Shown here: positions 22,930 to 35,600 of the stretch, piece by piece
How the letters are laid out: each line of letters begins with the position of its first letter
How positions within the stretch are numbered: the stretch's first letter is position 1
From: Acanthochromis polyacanthus
Taxonomy: Eukaryota > Chordata > Actinopteri > Pomacentridae
NCBI RefSeq assembly: GCF_021347895.1
Contig: NC_067116.1
Span: 34,421,639-34,485,638 of the forward strand
DNA: 64,000 bases
Reading direction: 5' to 3'
Program-made: the position numbers and the translations under genes
The notes under the pieces: model-generated
The model's database searches: none
What the model was told of the DNA's origin: nothing
The model's input: only the letters and a program-made list of their open reading frames with translations

Positions 22930-25900
22930 TTTATTGAACAGAAGAAAAAACTCAAAGTGTGTGTTAGACTGTGGTTCGTCATGTTAAAGCATCGAAGCTC
23001 ATCACTAATAAAGTGCACTTTCAGTTAACCACCAAGCAAGACTCGTCTCCTGCTTCCCTCAGCTCAGTCGCCTGCTGCAGGACTCTGAGCTCTCCCCAGC
23101 AGAACACCATCACAGTTAGATACATGGGACCGAGTGCAACGACTGAGCGTCTCAGTGAGGGCGAGTGCATAAGTGTTAATGGAAGCTCAGCGCGTTAAAG
23201 AGTCTCTTTCTTCTCAGACTGCCACCGTTTCCTACTCTGGCTCAGCTCAACCCCAGTCATAGCAGTGAAGTGACAGGCGGTGGCTTCTGCACAGTTTGGA
23301 CTGATCATGTAGTAGTGATTGTAAAACAGCACAGTATTTCTTCATTAATGGTCGGCATTAAGCTAAAACCTTTGCCATGAGTGTCTTTACATTTTTAAGA
23401 GCTTCACTTTAAAAAAATATCTTCATATTTCCAGAAGTGTTTTTTTTCTACATAATATATATGTACAGTTGTATCTTTACAAAGAAAATAATGTTCTGTT
23501 AAAGACTGTTGCAAGGTCAGTATAGACTCCAGTTTGGCACGTATTCCTCGTGACTTCATCCAGTAACAGACTAACATGGAAGCGAAAACAAAAGCAAGTG
23601 CACTCTAGATCCCGACTATTTTCACTTTGCATCCTGCCTCTCCTGTACAGAAACAGACACTAAACTAACAAATTAATCCTACTGCTACCTCTTATTTATA
23701 ATGAGATGTGTTTGAAACGGTAATTTCCTCTGATGTGCAGCAAACAGGAATGTCGTTCACAGGAAAACTATTTGTTTGATGTTGCACTATTCTACAGGGC
23801 ACGTCCCAAAAGCCCCCTCTGGGGATTACATCTACAGTACAAGGGGCAGTGTGTTAATTAACACTGAATTTCAACTATGGGGTTTTAGAATTCCAGTGTG
23901 CTACATATGACACACACAATTTATCAGAGACAAAACAAGAGGAAATCTGCTCAGCTGCAGTTCAACACAGGAATAGAAATAAAAGGACAATGCTGTGTAG
24001 AGTTTCAAAAAAAAGATGGATGAAAGAAGGTACTTGCCAACATCCCAGCAGGTAGAGTGCATTTCCTGTGGCGACAGGGGAGCTTTTACTTTGATATCAC
24101 AAACACACAGCACTGGGAAGAGATCAGCCTTAAAAAAAAAACACATCTACTACTAACAATTAAATGGATTCTAATCTCACATGGAAAGTCCACATTTCAC
24201 CTCTTATTGCACTATTTTCACGTCATTCAAAGCATCAGGCAGGTTTGGGTTGTGTCTCCATCCTCATCTTAATCTTGAATCCTTCTTTTTCCACAAGTAA
24301 ATTACAAAAATTAAACTTTCAATGCCTATTTTTTATAGATATCCTATCAAGTTGTGTATAACTTACACTGTGTCCTTTATAATAGGAGCTCAAACAGCCA
24401 GTCTTAGCTCTTCAAAGAGCATCTTACGCACACCTTCATTATCTACCAGTCAGCATTACAAACAACAGTGATAAATACGTTAAGTTCAATAAATACAGGG
24501 GGCGGGGGGTTAATCTGAAGATGAAGATTCAGCTGAGGAATTTCTTTTTCAGGTGTAGTGTTAAGAGTATGTGGCTCAGTTGGATTTAAGTACTGGTTCA
24601 CATCTGGTCAGACATCTGTCACAGAAAAGAGACCGAACAAATAACTTAGACTGTTTACGGTTTGAAGTTTAGGTAGTTTTACGCTTGTGAGTTCTCCCTT
24701 ATTATACTGAACAAAAATATAAAGGCAGCATGTAATACTGAATTAAATTCTATCCATTCTGTCTAACATAAGGGAATAAGTATTTGTTGTTCTAACACAT
24801 GAGAAGTTTGTACCATATTGGAAATATAATGAGCAGATGGAGAGTGGGCTTATAGACCAGAAATTACAAGTTAGAAAGCTATCCATCCACCATTTGCATC
24901 ATGCAGTGTCACAGTGAGTTCAAGAAGTTGTTGATGCTACTTGTGGAGTGTTGTCCACTCTTACTGAAGGGCTTGGTGAAGTTGGTGGACATTTTAGGGA
25001 ACTGGGTCTCATTGTCAGACACGCCATCCAGAGAATCATACAGATGTTTGACAGATGATATCTCTGGAAAGTCTGCAGGCTGTGACAAAATTGGAACATT
25101 TGAATCTGCTAGAAATGCATAGCGTGTGTTGAATAAACAGGATAACCATGTTATGCGCTGATTGCCATCAATGAAACGCTGATGTGTTCTTCATCCATTC
25201 CATATCCCTGCCACTCTCCATACAAAGCTGACATTCGTAAAGCCTTCCCCCGTACAAAGCCGAACCTGACATCTGCTGTCTGCTCTGTACATCTGATTCT
25301 TCAGTGAAAACAGCCTTCCTTCATCGGACATTCAGCCGTCAGATCAAGGTCTTAGTGTGGACAACAAGCTCGCAAACCAGCTTCCCTCAGGCAGTTAATT
25401 CATTCATCATTCTATAGCCAAGCGCTACCAATTGTGCAAATGGACGAGTCAGATGTGACAGTCCTGGGCTTGGATGGTGGTGTGAAGTCTGCCGTTAGAC
25501 TGTCTGTTGTACCGTGCCATCTGCAACGATTTCTTAGATGCCAAAAAGTAAAGTTGTGGACATTCAAGTGCTGGGATACTGACATGCCAGCATCCAACAT
25601 ACCAACAACCTGTTCTCTTCTTTCTCTTCTCATCTGGGTGTTATGTTATTTGAGTAAAGCTGCATTTTAAGGTGCCCTTTTATAGTCAAAGGAGTGTCTG
25701 TTCATTATCAATTAAAGTCACGCCTGCCTCATAGTTGAGAATTTGTCACGGCTCAAAAACTGTCTGTGCCCAAGTAGCTAAATGCAACCATTTCCAACTG
25801 TAACTAATTTTAATAATCTAACTGTAACAACAGAAATGTGATATTTGACTTTCTTCTCTAAGGCCATGTACATGCTGCATTTAGATTTTTGTTTAGTGTA

Positions 25901-26523
25901 TATTGCTTCAGAACCATTAAAAATGCATGAAATGTCTCTATTATGCAGTGTTTGTCTCATTCGCTTCTCATGCATCCACCAGGGACATTAACACACCAAA
26001 GGACTGGACAGTGATGGGGAAAATAGCCCTAATGAAAGGAATAATGATTGGGTGGCACATCATGGAAGTAGACCTTATATACATATAAATGATATAGTAC
26101 AATTAACGACAGCTGTCTGTATGTGCACCAGACCCTTCACCTCTGCAGGCTTCTCCTAGTAGCAACACCAAGCTTGTGCTCGATGGGACGCTTATTTTTT
26201 TATTATTTGTTTCCGTCAAGCCGTTGAGCATTTTTGCTTTTGCTTTAAAGTGCAGTCCAGATGCAGGTGACTAAAAGACAAGAATCAAATTACAGAGAGA
26301 GAGAGACAGAATGAGAGAGAGATGAAGCACAGGTAAAGCCCAGAGGGAGAAACTGGGACAGAGGATTGGCACAAACGTCAGAGAGGTCTGACTCGGAGGA
26401 GGGAGGGAGCAGGAGTCTGTTAGGCTTTAGGTAAAAAAAAAAAAGCAAAACAAAAAAAAAAAAGAAAAAGAAGAGATTTCTTCCTATTCAGTCTCCTCCT
26501 GTGTCACAGATCCAGCTCCAGTG
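22930..26523 (-). other. usp46: candidate 3' UTR of usp46 (length uncertain)
   Basis: The sequence past the usp46 stop codon has no long ORF. Minus-strand AATAAA signals include 26204-26199, which would give a 3' UTR of about 320 nt, and 22935-22930, which would give about 3.6 kb. Mammalian USP46 transcripts have multi-kilobase 3' UTRs, which favours the long form. The long version would include a dead Tc1 copy at 24705-25670 and A/G-rich tracts near 26285-26475. The true end cannot be set from sequence alone. Confidence 0.35.
24705..25670 (-). mobile_element. degenerate Tc1/mariner copy with transposase N-terminus
   Basis: At the left, ATACTGAACAAAAATATAAA (24705-24724) is a terminal repeat seen in many fish Tc1-like elements. 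On the minus strand 25412-25633 encodes RREQVVGMLDAGMSV, then WHLRNRCRWHGTTDSL and a PSKPRTVTSD segment. This order, a helix-turn-helix followed by a basic linker, is that of Tc1-type transposase N-termini. The rest of the transposase is unrecognisable. The right end is not defined. Confidence 0.6.
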
Positions 26524-26625
26524 TCACTCCCTCGACTGGTAAAAGAGGATGTATCCCGACTCAGAGTTCTTGGAGATGTCTGAGGTAAGGCCGTAAAACT
26601 CCTCGATGGCCTGGGCATCAATTTT
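26524..26625 (-). CDS. usp46: usp46 coding exon 9 (residues 337-369) and stop
   Basis: Encodes [18 protein letters not shown], then [15 protein letters not shown] and TGA at 26526-26524. The final Glu agrees with usp46. The intron before it is 102 bp. Confidence 0.97.
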   Translation of the reverse strand, partial: KIDAQAIEEFYGLTSDISKNSESGYILFYQSRE

Positions 26626-29600
26626 CTGCACAACAAAGGATGACACAGGCTTTACTGGTAATACAAACAATAGCACATATCCAAACAGATGAGTCAAAGA
26701 ACATTAAGCAGGCAAAGAGTGACGCACCTCCACAATGTCATCATCAAACAGCAGCCAGAAACCATGACTCTTCACTATAGTGATGTAATGCCCTCGATTC
26801 GGTCCACTGAGGAAAAAAAACAGACAAACAGTAACTCCAGTGTACAGATCCTGCAAACCAAACCCTCACATTTTACTGCCTCTGTCTAAGCTTCCTGTCA
26901 TTTGTACTAAATTCATCCAAACACAACTGGCCACACGTTTACTTAGTGTCATTAAACAAGAACTAAAACTGATTTTGAGGCCACGTTTGTATTTAATAAC
27001 TGCGACAAGTCATGGAGTAACTCAGTTTTTAATAAAAACAAGAGAACTAGGACAATCTTATACCTGAAACCAAGCCAAGCTGCTCGGTTACAATGTAAGC
27101 TTTAAGCAATAGTTTGACCACTTGGAGATTTTTCTTTTTTGCACTATGCTTTTTCAAAACTAGAGAAATAATATGCAGATTTGTAAGCTGTAGTGATGTT
27201 GACCCAGGGGTTGCTTTTACTTCCAGATAAAGCCAGGCTCAGAGTCTCCAGAGGGATGTACTAAAAAGCAAGATCGACATGGCCAGGCTTTCTTTTTTTG
27301 TTAGCCGGCTCTAAAAAAACCTAAAAGCCCAATCAGAGTGTTTATCAACTTGGTAACCACATTTTTCATGAGGGTCTGTGTGTCCTCCCAGAAATAAGAT
27401 TGTTCGATGCATAATTAGCTTCATTTTTTTCCACTTTCTGCATACAATGGACCAATATGTGCTGCCTAGTTCAGTCAAGAGGAACAGGTTGATATAATGG
27501 AGAGCTATGAAGATTTTAAAAATGTATTACAGCGTAAAGCTACTTTTGCTGCAGAAAACTGGTAATGGTTTATTCTTAATTATATGTATTTTTCAACTTG
27601 GTACACTTTCAAAGCAGTCACTCATTTCAGCACTTCTTACAAACTGTCAATTTACCTGTCAGCGGTTAGCTGTGCACATAGACTGTATATATAGTGGACG
27701 TAGCATCTGGCTCCAGAATTGAAGCAAAATTGGAAGTGTCAAAAACTTGCAATATCACGCCGCCCGCTCGGCCTGGCTCCAAAAAGCTTTTGCTCCATAG
27801 ACCCCAATTCATTTTTGGAGAAAATAAAATTTGATAGACTGATGTTCTACAGCTCAGGATTTTTTCCCCGTTAGTTTTCATGGTCAAAATGAGAGATCAG
27901 GTGGCCGATCTTAAAATAAATCAATACTGAATTTTAAATAAATCGTTAAAGTTGGCGGAGCCAGGGGGCGTGGCCATACTTGATAGACAGCAACAGAAGC
28001 CTCTGCGGCAAAACGTGGGCGGGATAAGAGAGTTCTCAGCCAATCCTGCCCCTAGTTGCTCTCCGGTCCAGTCTGTTTGATGACGCTTTTTACGTCACTG
28101 GCTCCAAAAAATCCAAAACGGCGACCAGGAAGTAGCAAAATCCGGGCTTCATTTTCTCACCGTTGAAACCAACGGTGATGTCACAGTTAGTTTACGCCTG
28201 GCTGTGCAGCATCGTTACCATGGTGATCTAGCCAGGTTAAAAGACAGCCACCTTAATGACACTGAGACTCTGGCTTTAGGCGCAACATACCTCGCCAACC
28301 CATTAAACTTGCTTTGTAGTCAAGCCCTCAGTCTTTCTGAGAAGCTGAGCAGCAGCTGGCTACTGTTCATATGTAACATTAAAATTGACAGCCACAGACT
28401 GATCCCAAATCCTCTCAAAAATCATCACAGGTTAAGAGAGGTGGGTCTGTGGCTACCATCGAGAACAAGCAGCAGTTTTCACAGTTCAAGTAGGCGCATC
28501 AAACGCCCCAATTGAGTCTGCTTGTTTACTTCAGCATTCGTGTGGTTGTGAATCATAACGTAGTCCCCCAGAGTTGGACCAACATTCTGCTGTAATGTCC
28601 TGAGGGAGAACATTCAGTACAAATGACCTGAACTGTGGTACAGGCATGTCTCCAGCTGTGCTGTGTGCTTGGTCACAGCGTGGAGCGAACACCAAATTTT
28701 TTTTAGTCACGAAAACAACACTGTCGCACACGACTCACTCATTTAGCTCCCTGTGACTTCTTCCACGTTCCCCAAATGAGATTCAAGCTGAAGGTTTGTC
28801 ATTTTGACACACTAGGGATGGTGGTTAAAAGTAAATCAGGTAAGGGATTTGATTTTTACAGATATAGTCTCTCAACTCTTTGCTCACACCTTGTATTCTA
28901 AGCTGCTCATGAGTATACTGTACCTCCCACAGTGAACCACAACCGCCACGAGGTCATACATGCGATCCAGATTGACTGCATCCCCAGACGTGTTGAACAG
29001 ACGCAGTTCTAGGGGGAAAACCACTCGGTAGGACAGCTTGGTGTAGCGATGGAGCTGCTCCATGTACTTAAACCTCTTGAGATGCAGCGCCAGGATCATA
29101 GGAAGTTTCTTGACACGCATCCTGCAGAGAAGCACACATGCTTTGAGAAGTACGTTTCTGCACAATGTTACATCAACGCTGTGTTAAACTTTGCGCTTTA
29201 CTGACCGTTTCTGTGCTTCCTGTTTGCTGCAGCATGTCTCACAGTAGTATTTGTATTCACTGCACAAAGTCTCTGTGTTACTGAAGTCCCTGGAAGACAA
29301 AGCATACCACAGCAGGCCTAATTCGTCTCGGACCAAATGGGAATATGTCGGCTTCTTTGGCGGTGACTGGATGCAGAATAAATCGATACTACCTGAGACA
29401 GTGTGTTATTGATGTGTTCTGCTCCACATCCACAGAAAGATCCAGAAAATCCTCATCTTTGCTGCTCACCTGTCAGACAGAGGGAGAGACAGCGATGTAA
29501 CTCAGCTGTCATTTTCTTTGAGTCAGTGAGGGTAAGGCTGCTGTGCTGTGACAGAACAACCACCCACCCACACCTGTACGCACTCAGCCAGGCTTTGAAA

Positions 29601-32600
29601 TGCATATTTGACTGAGCAGCTTTTGTCTCTGCACAGCGTAGCACCTTGGTGTTTGTAGGGGTTGTTCAGGGCAACCTTTCCCACTTCTCGCCCTCAAAAC
29701 TGTGAGGACAAAGCCTCTGGCGGCCCTGACGTAAAGTGGGTGGGCAGAACCCGCCAGGTGTTCTCGCCGCATCTGATTGTGCTTTTTTATTTTTTGCATC
29801 TCTCAGCATCTTTGCAAAAAGCTAATCCCCTTTTCAGACTTATTCAGGAGAGATCACTTTCCAGGGTTGCACAGGGACAGACAGCACAAACTACCTGTGT
29901 GGACAACTCAAAATGCAGCTCACCGTTTCACAGTTGAGGCAGCGCGTCTCATTGGTCAGTGTGCCTTGGAAGATATCATGAACCCATGTGGGCTCCGTCT
30001 TGTTCTCCGTGTCAGCCTCCGTGGGGACGGCGGTGCCGTTGTTCTTGAGGCGACCATTCTGCTTTTCCTGCTTCTTCTCCTCTTGCAGGATATCGGCCAC
30101 CGTGTTCAGCAGGTAGTTGAGGAATTCATGGGCATCTTGTTGCATGTAGTTGTCGAACAGATCTGAAGGGAGAGACAAAGATAAAGAAGAAAATTTAAAG
30201 AGGAACTGTAGTGAACAGACAATTCTGACCTCAGCATTTAGTGGCAGTTTATTTGTCCATTCTGAATGCAATATTTAGATGTTTGTGTGACACTTGGTCT
30301 AAAGAAACACTTGATTTAAATTTCTGTAGCAGTTTTGAGATACTAGGTCATGCATAGGAATAAATGGCCTGGATCACAGCTTTCCACTGAGGCAAAATTC
30401 TGCAATTTGGAAATTATTCTTTCTCATGCTAAGACTGTGAGCAATACAATTTTTTTTTATTTTTATCTTTAAACCTGTTAAGCTGTATGTCAGTGATCTC
30501 ACTGAATTAAACTGTGCTGCTACAGTGGTACAAACTGCATTCATTGCAATGCCATGGGAAGCTACATCTATTCAGTTGATAATGCAGTAAATATGTTTCT
30601 ATACTTGATCCTGATTTGCTGAGTCTGTTTTACACTGCTGGTACTGCAGCCAATAGAACACATATTCAAAAACTGATCAGTCTGCTGGTATTATTACAGA
30701 AATATAAAATCATTCATATCAATTTCACTTTGATTTGACCAAAAACTTCAGTGATTTCCACGTATCCCTCAGGTTTAGACGGTGTCTGCCCTAAATATAT
30801 TTTCTGAGCATCATGTTTAAATGCATGACGTTTAACAGCTATAATGTGCTGTTGTCACATTACAAATAAGCAGCTGTATTGAATAAATATATTACAGATT
30901 TCTACTAACATTCTTCTCTTCCATCATTTGCATGAGCCACGTTTTTAAACTGTAATTCAACGAAGAAGAGTCCCTTAAATGCCCCTTTTTGTGTGAATGT
31001 GTGCCTGAAGAAGAAAACCTGGGTCACTAAAGAAAGTTGTCATGAAACTGGTTATCTCTGAGGTTTAGGTTTTGTTAAACCAGCTAAAACAAAACTTGAT
31101 TTACAGTACACCACTCAGGAACAAAGAGTTAACTAACTCCAATAAGCCCTTTGTGCATTTAGTGGTTAATCTGCCGTTCTGCACGTTTTTGGAGTCATTC
31201 GAACCAGCAGGTAGCCACAACAAATCATTTTCATTTCAGACTGACTGTGGAGTAAGAAATATCAATATTTAAGAAGATTACTCTGTAACTCTTTTAAGCT
31301 TCATGCCAATCAATAGCTCTTCATTCTCAGTCTTTTAAAAATCTCCTCTTTGTGATGCATGTCTCACATTAGCAGATGCATTTTATTAATATCACACTCC
31401 AAGTGTTTGGTAGCTCTAATGTACATCTCTAATTCTATTTCATTGATCGGACTCCGGGTTTGCTGACTCCTGGCTCCAGAGCTTTATTGTTGATGTCATT
31501 AGTGACAGGGATCACAAACCTCTCTAGAGCCTATTCTGTGCATGAAGTATAAATGAGGGCGGTTTTATGGGAAAAGTAAACACATCAATGCCAAAATGCA
31601 CTGTTGCTGTTCATGAGGCATGTGGAGGCTCAACACGTTACTAATGCACCTTTTGTTGGTTTTTCTTTCAGTTTGTCACATGCCAGAGATCCAGCAGGCT
31701 TTGTTGATGATACAAACACAATCCTGTTTTGACAGATCTGTATGTAAAAAGTGAAAACTGAGAAGTGCATGACGGGGGAATGAGTGGGGATGGGGTGGGG
31801 AGGCACAGAGGGGAAAAAAAACAAGTCCAGAGATGAGGCAGCTGACCAAAGCCGGGTCCCAACAGAGATCGCATTGTTCATTCGCATAAAGAGCTTCCTC
31901 AATATGGACAGCAGAGAACAGTCAGCCTTTCTGTCAGCTCTACTCTGAATGACCTTACCACCAACATGCACCTGCCCTTCACCTCTAATATTCAGATTGC
32001 ATTAAAGCCAAACACCGCTGCTATCACACAACATGAATCCGTGTAAATGCATGTGAAAGGACGTGCATGATGGCTTTGGTGGAAACAACAAAGCTTGATT
32101 ATGGCGCAATCTGTGTCTGACACCAAACAACACAGGTGACGAGACCAAATTTAACTCATTTCAATAAAGTTAATTATGTGACCAATAAGTGATTAACTAT
32201 ATTCTCCCAGTAAACCAGCATGCCAGAACCCTGGGACTGGTGAGCATGAAAGGAATTCAGCAGTATTCATTTCTTTTGCTGCGTTCACACAATCTCAGCA
32301 AATGATCTTGAAAACATATTCCACAAAAACTACCTGCAAAGCTTCAATCAGACGGCGTGCTCTCACCGTTTTCCTTCCGTAGCCGGGAGATGAACTTCTT
32401 GGGCGGGATGACGCCCACTTTCTTCTTCTGCGTGGCGATGGAGTGGAAGAGGTCGGCCAGGCATGTGAGCAGGTTCTCCTTCTTCTTCTGCTGGGCTTTG
32501 TAGGCCAGAACGTTCTCCCGGAAAGGCCGGCAGAAGTAGAGAGCCTGGAGCACTGAGTTACAGTAGCATGTGTTTCCAAACTGACGGTGGGAAGCAACAG

Positions 32601-35600
32601 CGAAGAAGACAAAAGAAACCTTCTTAAAACAGGAACTCAAATATAAATATATTTTTGAAACTCTTTGAAAATGACTTCCTATTCCAATATCATCTGCAAT
32701 ATTTCATGATCATATAAAATAATACTTCACTACCTGAGAATCATTGCCAGCATTACACCTTACTTTTCTATTTGAGTCTTTTTTTAAGCTTATTTATTTT
32801 TATTTTCAGTAATGAATCATATTTTTCTATTAGCAATGCATTTATTGTCATGTTGTGCAATTTTATTTTATGAGCAATATCTGGCTTAAGAATTTCCTTC
32901 AGGATTAATCAAGTTTTATCTGATTTTACATGCTTTTTTTAAGTTAAATTCAGATGGAAAAGTGTTTCTACTTTTTTCACAAAGTGTCACATCATTGAGG
33001 AATCTCTGTCCTGATGTTCAGTAGTAGGTAGTTGTGAGTCTGAGCGGCTGTAATTTAGAAAGTTGGTCTTCTTTTGCTAATTACTTTTGCATTTCGGAGT
33101 GTTTTTGTTTTGGTACATATTGTGCTGGTGAAGAGACAGGATTTCACTGCTGCTTCTGGAACAGAAATGTGGACATAAGTTAGACAGGAGGATTGTATTC
33201 ATAGAGATATGAGTTCCGGATGGGTTTCAGCCAGGAAATATGACACTGATAGTAGTTTGGTATTACTTATTGCTTATGTCACGACCGGGTTGGTTGTTTT
33301 AAATAAAACTCTGTTACAAAGTGCTTCAGATGTTTCTGTAAAACATAGTCTCTGCTTCATTTTCCTACACATGAATTTATTATTGTTGCCAAACTTCGGT
33401 TTGCACAGCTGTTTCAGGTCCATCAGCAGCAGCTTTTGGCACTGGGGGGAGGAATGATCACAGATTCATTCGTGCTGACTAAATACAATCCAGAAGAGGT
33501 ATGTTTAGTTTATAGTGCATTATGTAACAGATAGTTTATAGTCCAACTCTGCACATATGTGTGTATAAACAGTACACCTATCTGCATGTTGATAAAAATG
33601 GGAAATTACTATTCTCTGACATATTTGTTAATTACTTTTGGTTGCCATCTCTGCTTTTCTTTGCTGAAAAAACATAAATAAGTGATTTTACTTATTGAAT
33701 TTGCCAACAGTTAAACATGACATAATGTTAAGTTTAGAGCAGTTACTCTAAAAATGTGCTTCACAAATTTTACATGCCTTGTTGATATTTTTCCTAAAAA
33801 ACTTTCCACTTGCAGCAGAACTATAAGCTAAAAAGGTTTAATAATAAAGGGAACAAATATCTGCTGTTTAAAACATGTTGGAAACCTCTACTTGTATGAA
33901 AAGCTGGACAGTGGCCTGTAAGTCATCTTTAATGTCTGCAAAATTCTAAATTTGTCAACTCCCTTAGAAACAGAGTAGGTTTATGGTAAACACGCAAAAT
34001 ATGACTGATAGCAGACATCAATAGCAGACATCGTGTTGAGTATCAATATTCCAGTTATGATCAGTTGTGTTAAATCCTGTAGGGATTGACCAATATGGGA
34101 ATTCTTTTCCAACATTTGGAGCCGATGTACATTTCACGTAATGTTTTAACAGCATGTGATGTCAGAGAACCTGTCATTTATAACTAGGCTTCTTCATTAA
34201 TAATGGTGATTATAACTGATTATGTAAAATAGAAATGGGAGGGATTGAATTAGGATGCTCTCCTCTGTTTATGTGGGATCGACTCAGATTCAGTTTGTCT
34301 CCTGCAGTTACGTCTGCTGTTCTTCTCCATTTTCTTAATATTTCACCATTCTATCATTTTTATTATCATTAGGGTCCATATCTTAAGACAATATTTACTC
34401 CACCAAGGGAAGCAGCAGAGTTATGTGACGATCAGCATACGTTTGTCCTTCTGTGAGTCTGTCTGTGCACAACATTACTCAAAAATGGACAACCAAATTC
34501 AGATGAAATTTTCAGGGAAGGTCAGAAATGACACAAGGACCAAGTGATTAGATTTTGGCAGTGATGCGACTTATAGTCTGGATCCAGGGATTTGTTAAAG
34601 ACTTCTATATCATTGTGAGATAGCAGCACGGCGTCACAGTAACTATGACGACAAGTGGAAGCTACATCACCCGCCTGCTGACGATCACGTGATTGTGATC
34701 CTACTGCAAACTGACCGCTAATTGGGACTGATCCGTCGGAAATCATACAAGGAACGACTGATTAAATTGTAGGGGTGTTTCCGAGTCCCATTAATAACTG
34801 CTGCCCGCTACATATTTAGGTCACACAATTCGGTATCCATACATAAAGTACACATCCATAACAGATTCCTGTGTTCAGCAAAAGGTCATTTTGTTTGTGG
34901 GTACGTCTACTATATATTAAATGGCCACATTCTATGTTGCCATAATTTATAATCAGCAATACCTAATAAAATAAAAAAAAAATGCTGCATTTCTACAAAA
35001 ATATGCTGCCCATGTGACAATGTCATGTGGAGAAATAAAGCCTTGGCAGAGTACGGCGCTCTCTGAGTGCTTTTTTTGTTAATCATTGTTTCCCAGACTC
35101 AGTTTCAGGGTCATCTGTGGCTTCCTTCTAACTTAGCTGCTAGCCGTTAGTGTAGTCTTAGTCACTAGTAGCTAATTTCCTAGTTTGTGGCAACAGCTTG
35201 CGTTTCTTGTTCAGTTTTCACAGTCTCTGCTTGAGAGACATTTCTGAGACCACACAGCGACGACGGAGAGAGGCGGCTGTATCAGACATGAAGTAGCACA
35301 TTTTATTTATCAATAATCGGTCAATAAAAATAATGATACCGATAATCGGAAAAATGTTAAATATCGGCCATGGTAATTGGCCAGGTCAATAATCGGAGGA
35401 TAGCTGTTATTCATCCTTCTATTTGTCTGTTCCTGGTGGACTCATAATTATAGAGCTGCGGTACTTCATACGTGTATGAATCTACATGTCAACTGCTTTA
35501 GTTTCAAAAATAGTGTTACGATCAGTATTTCTCCTTGGTAAACTGAAACTAGCTTGACTTCTGTCCCTTTTGTGACATAGTACAGGCTTTTTAAAGCAGA

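Noticed and set aside
32295..32612. 105-codon minus-strand ORF
   Set aside because: Out-of-frame shadow of usp46 exon 3.
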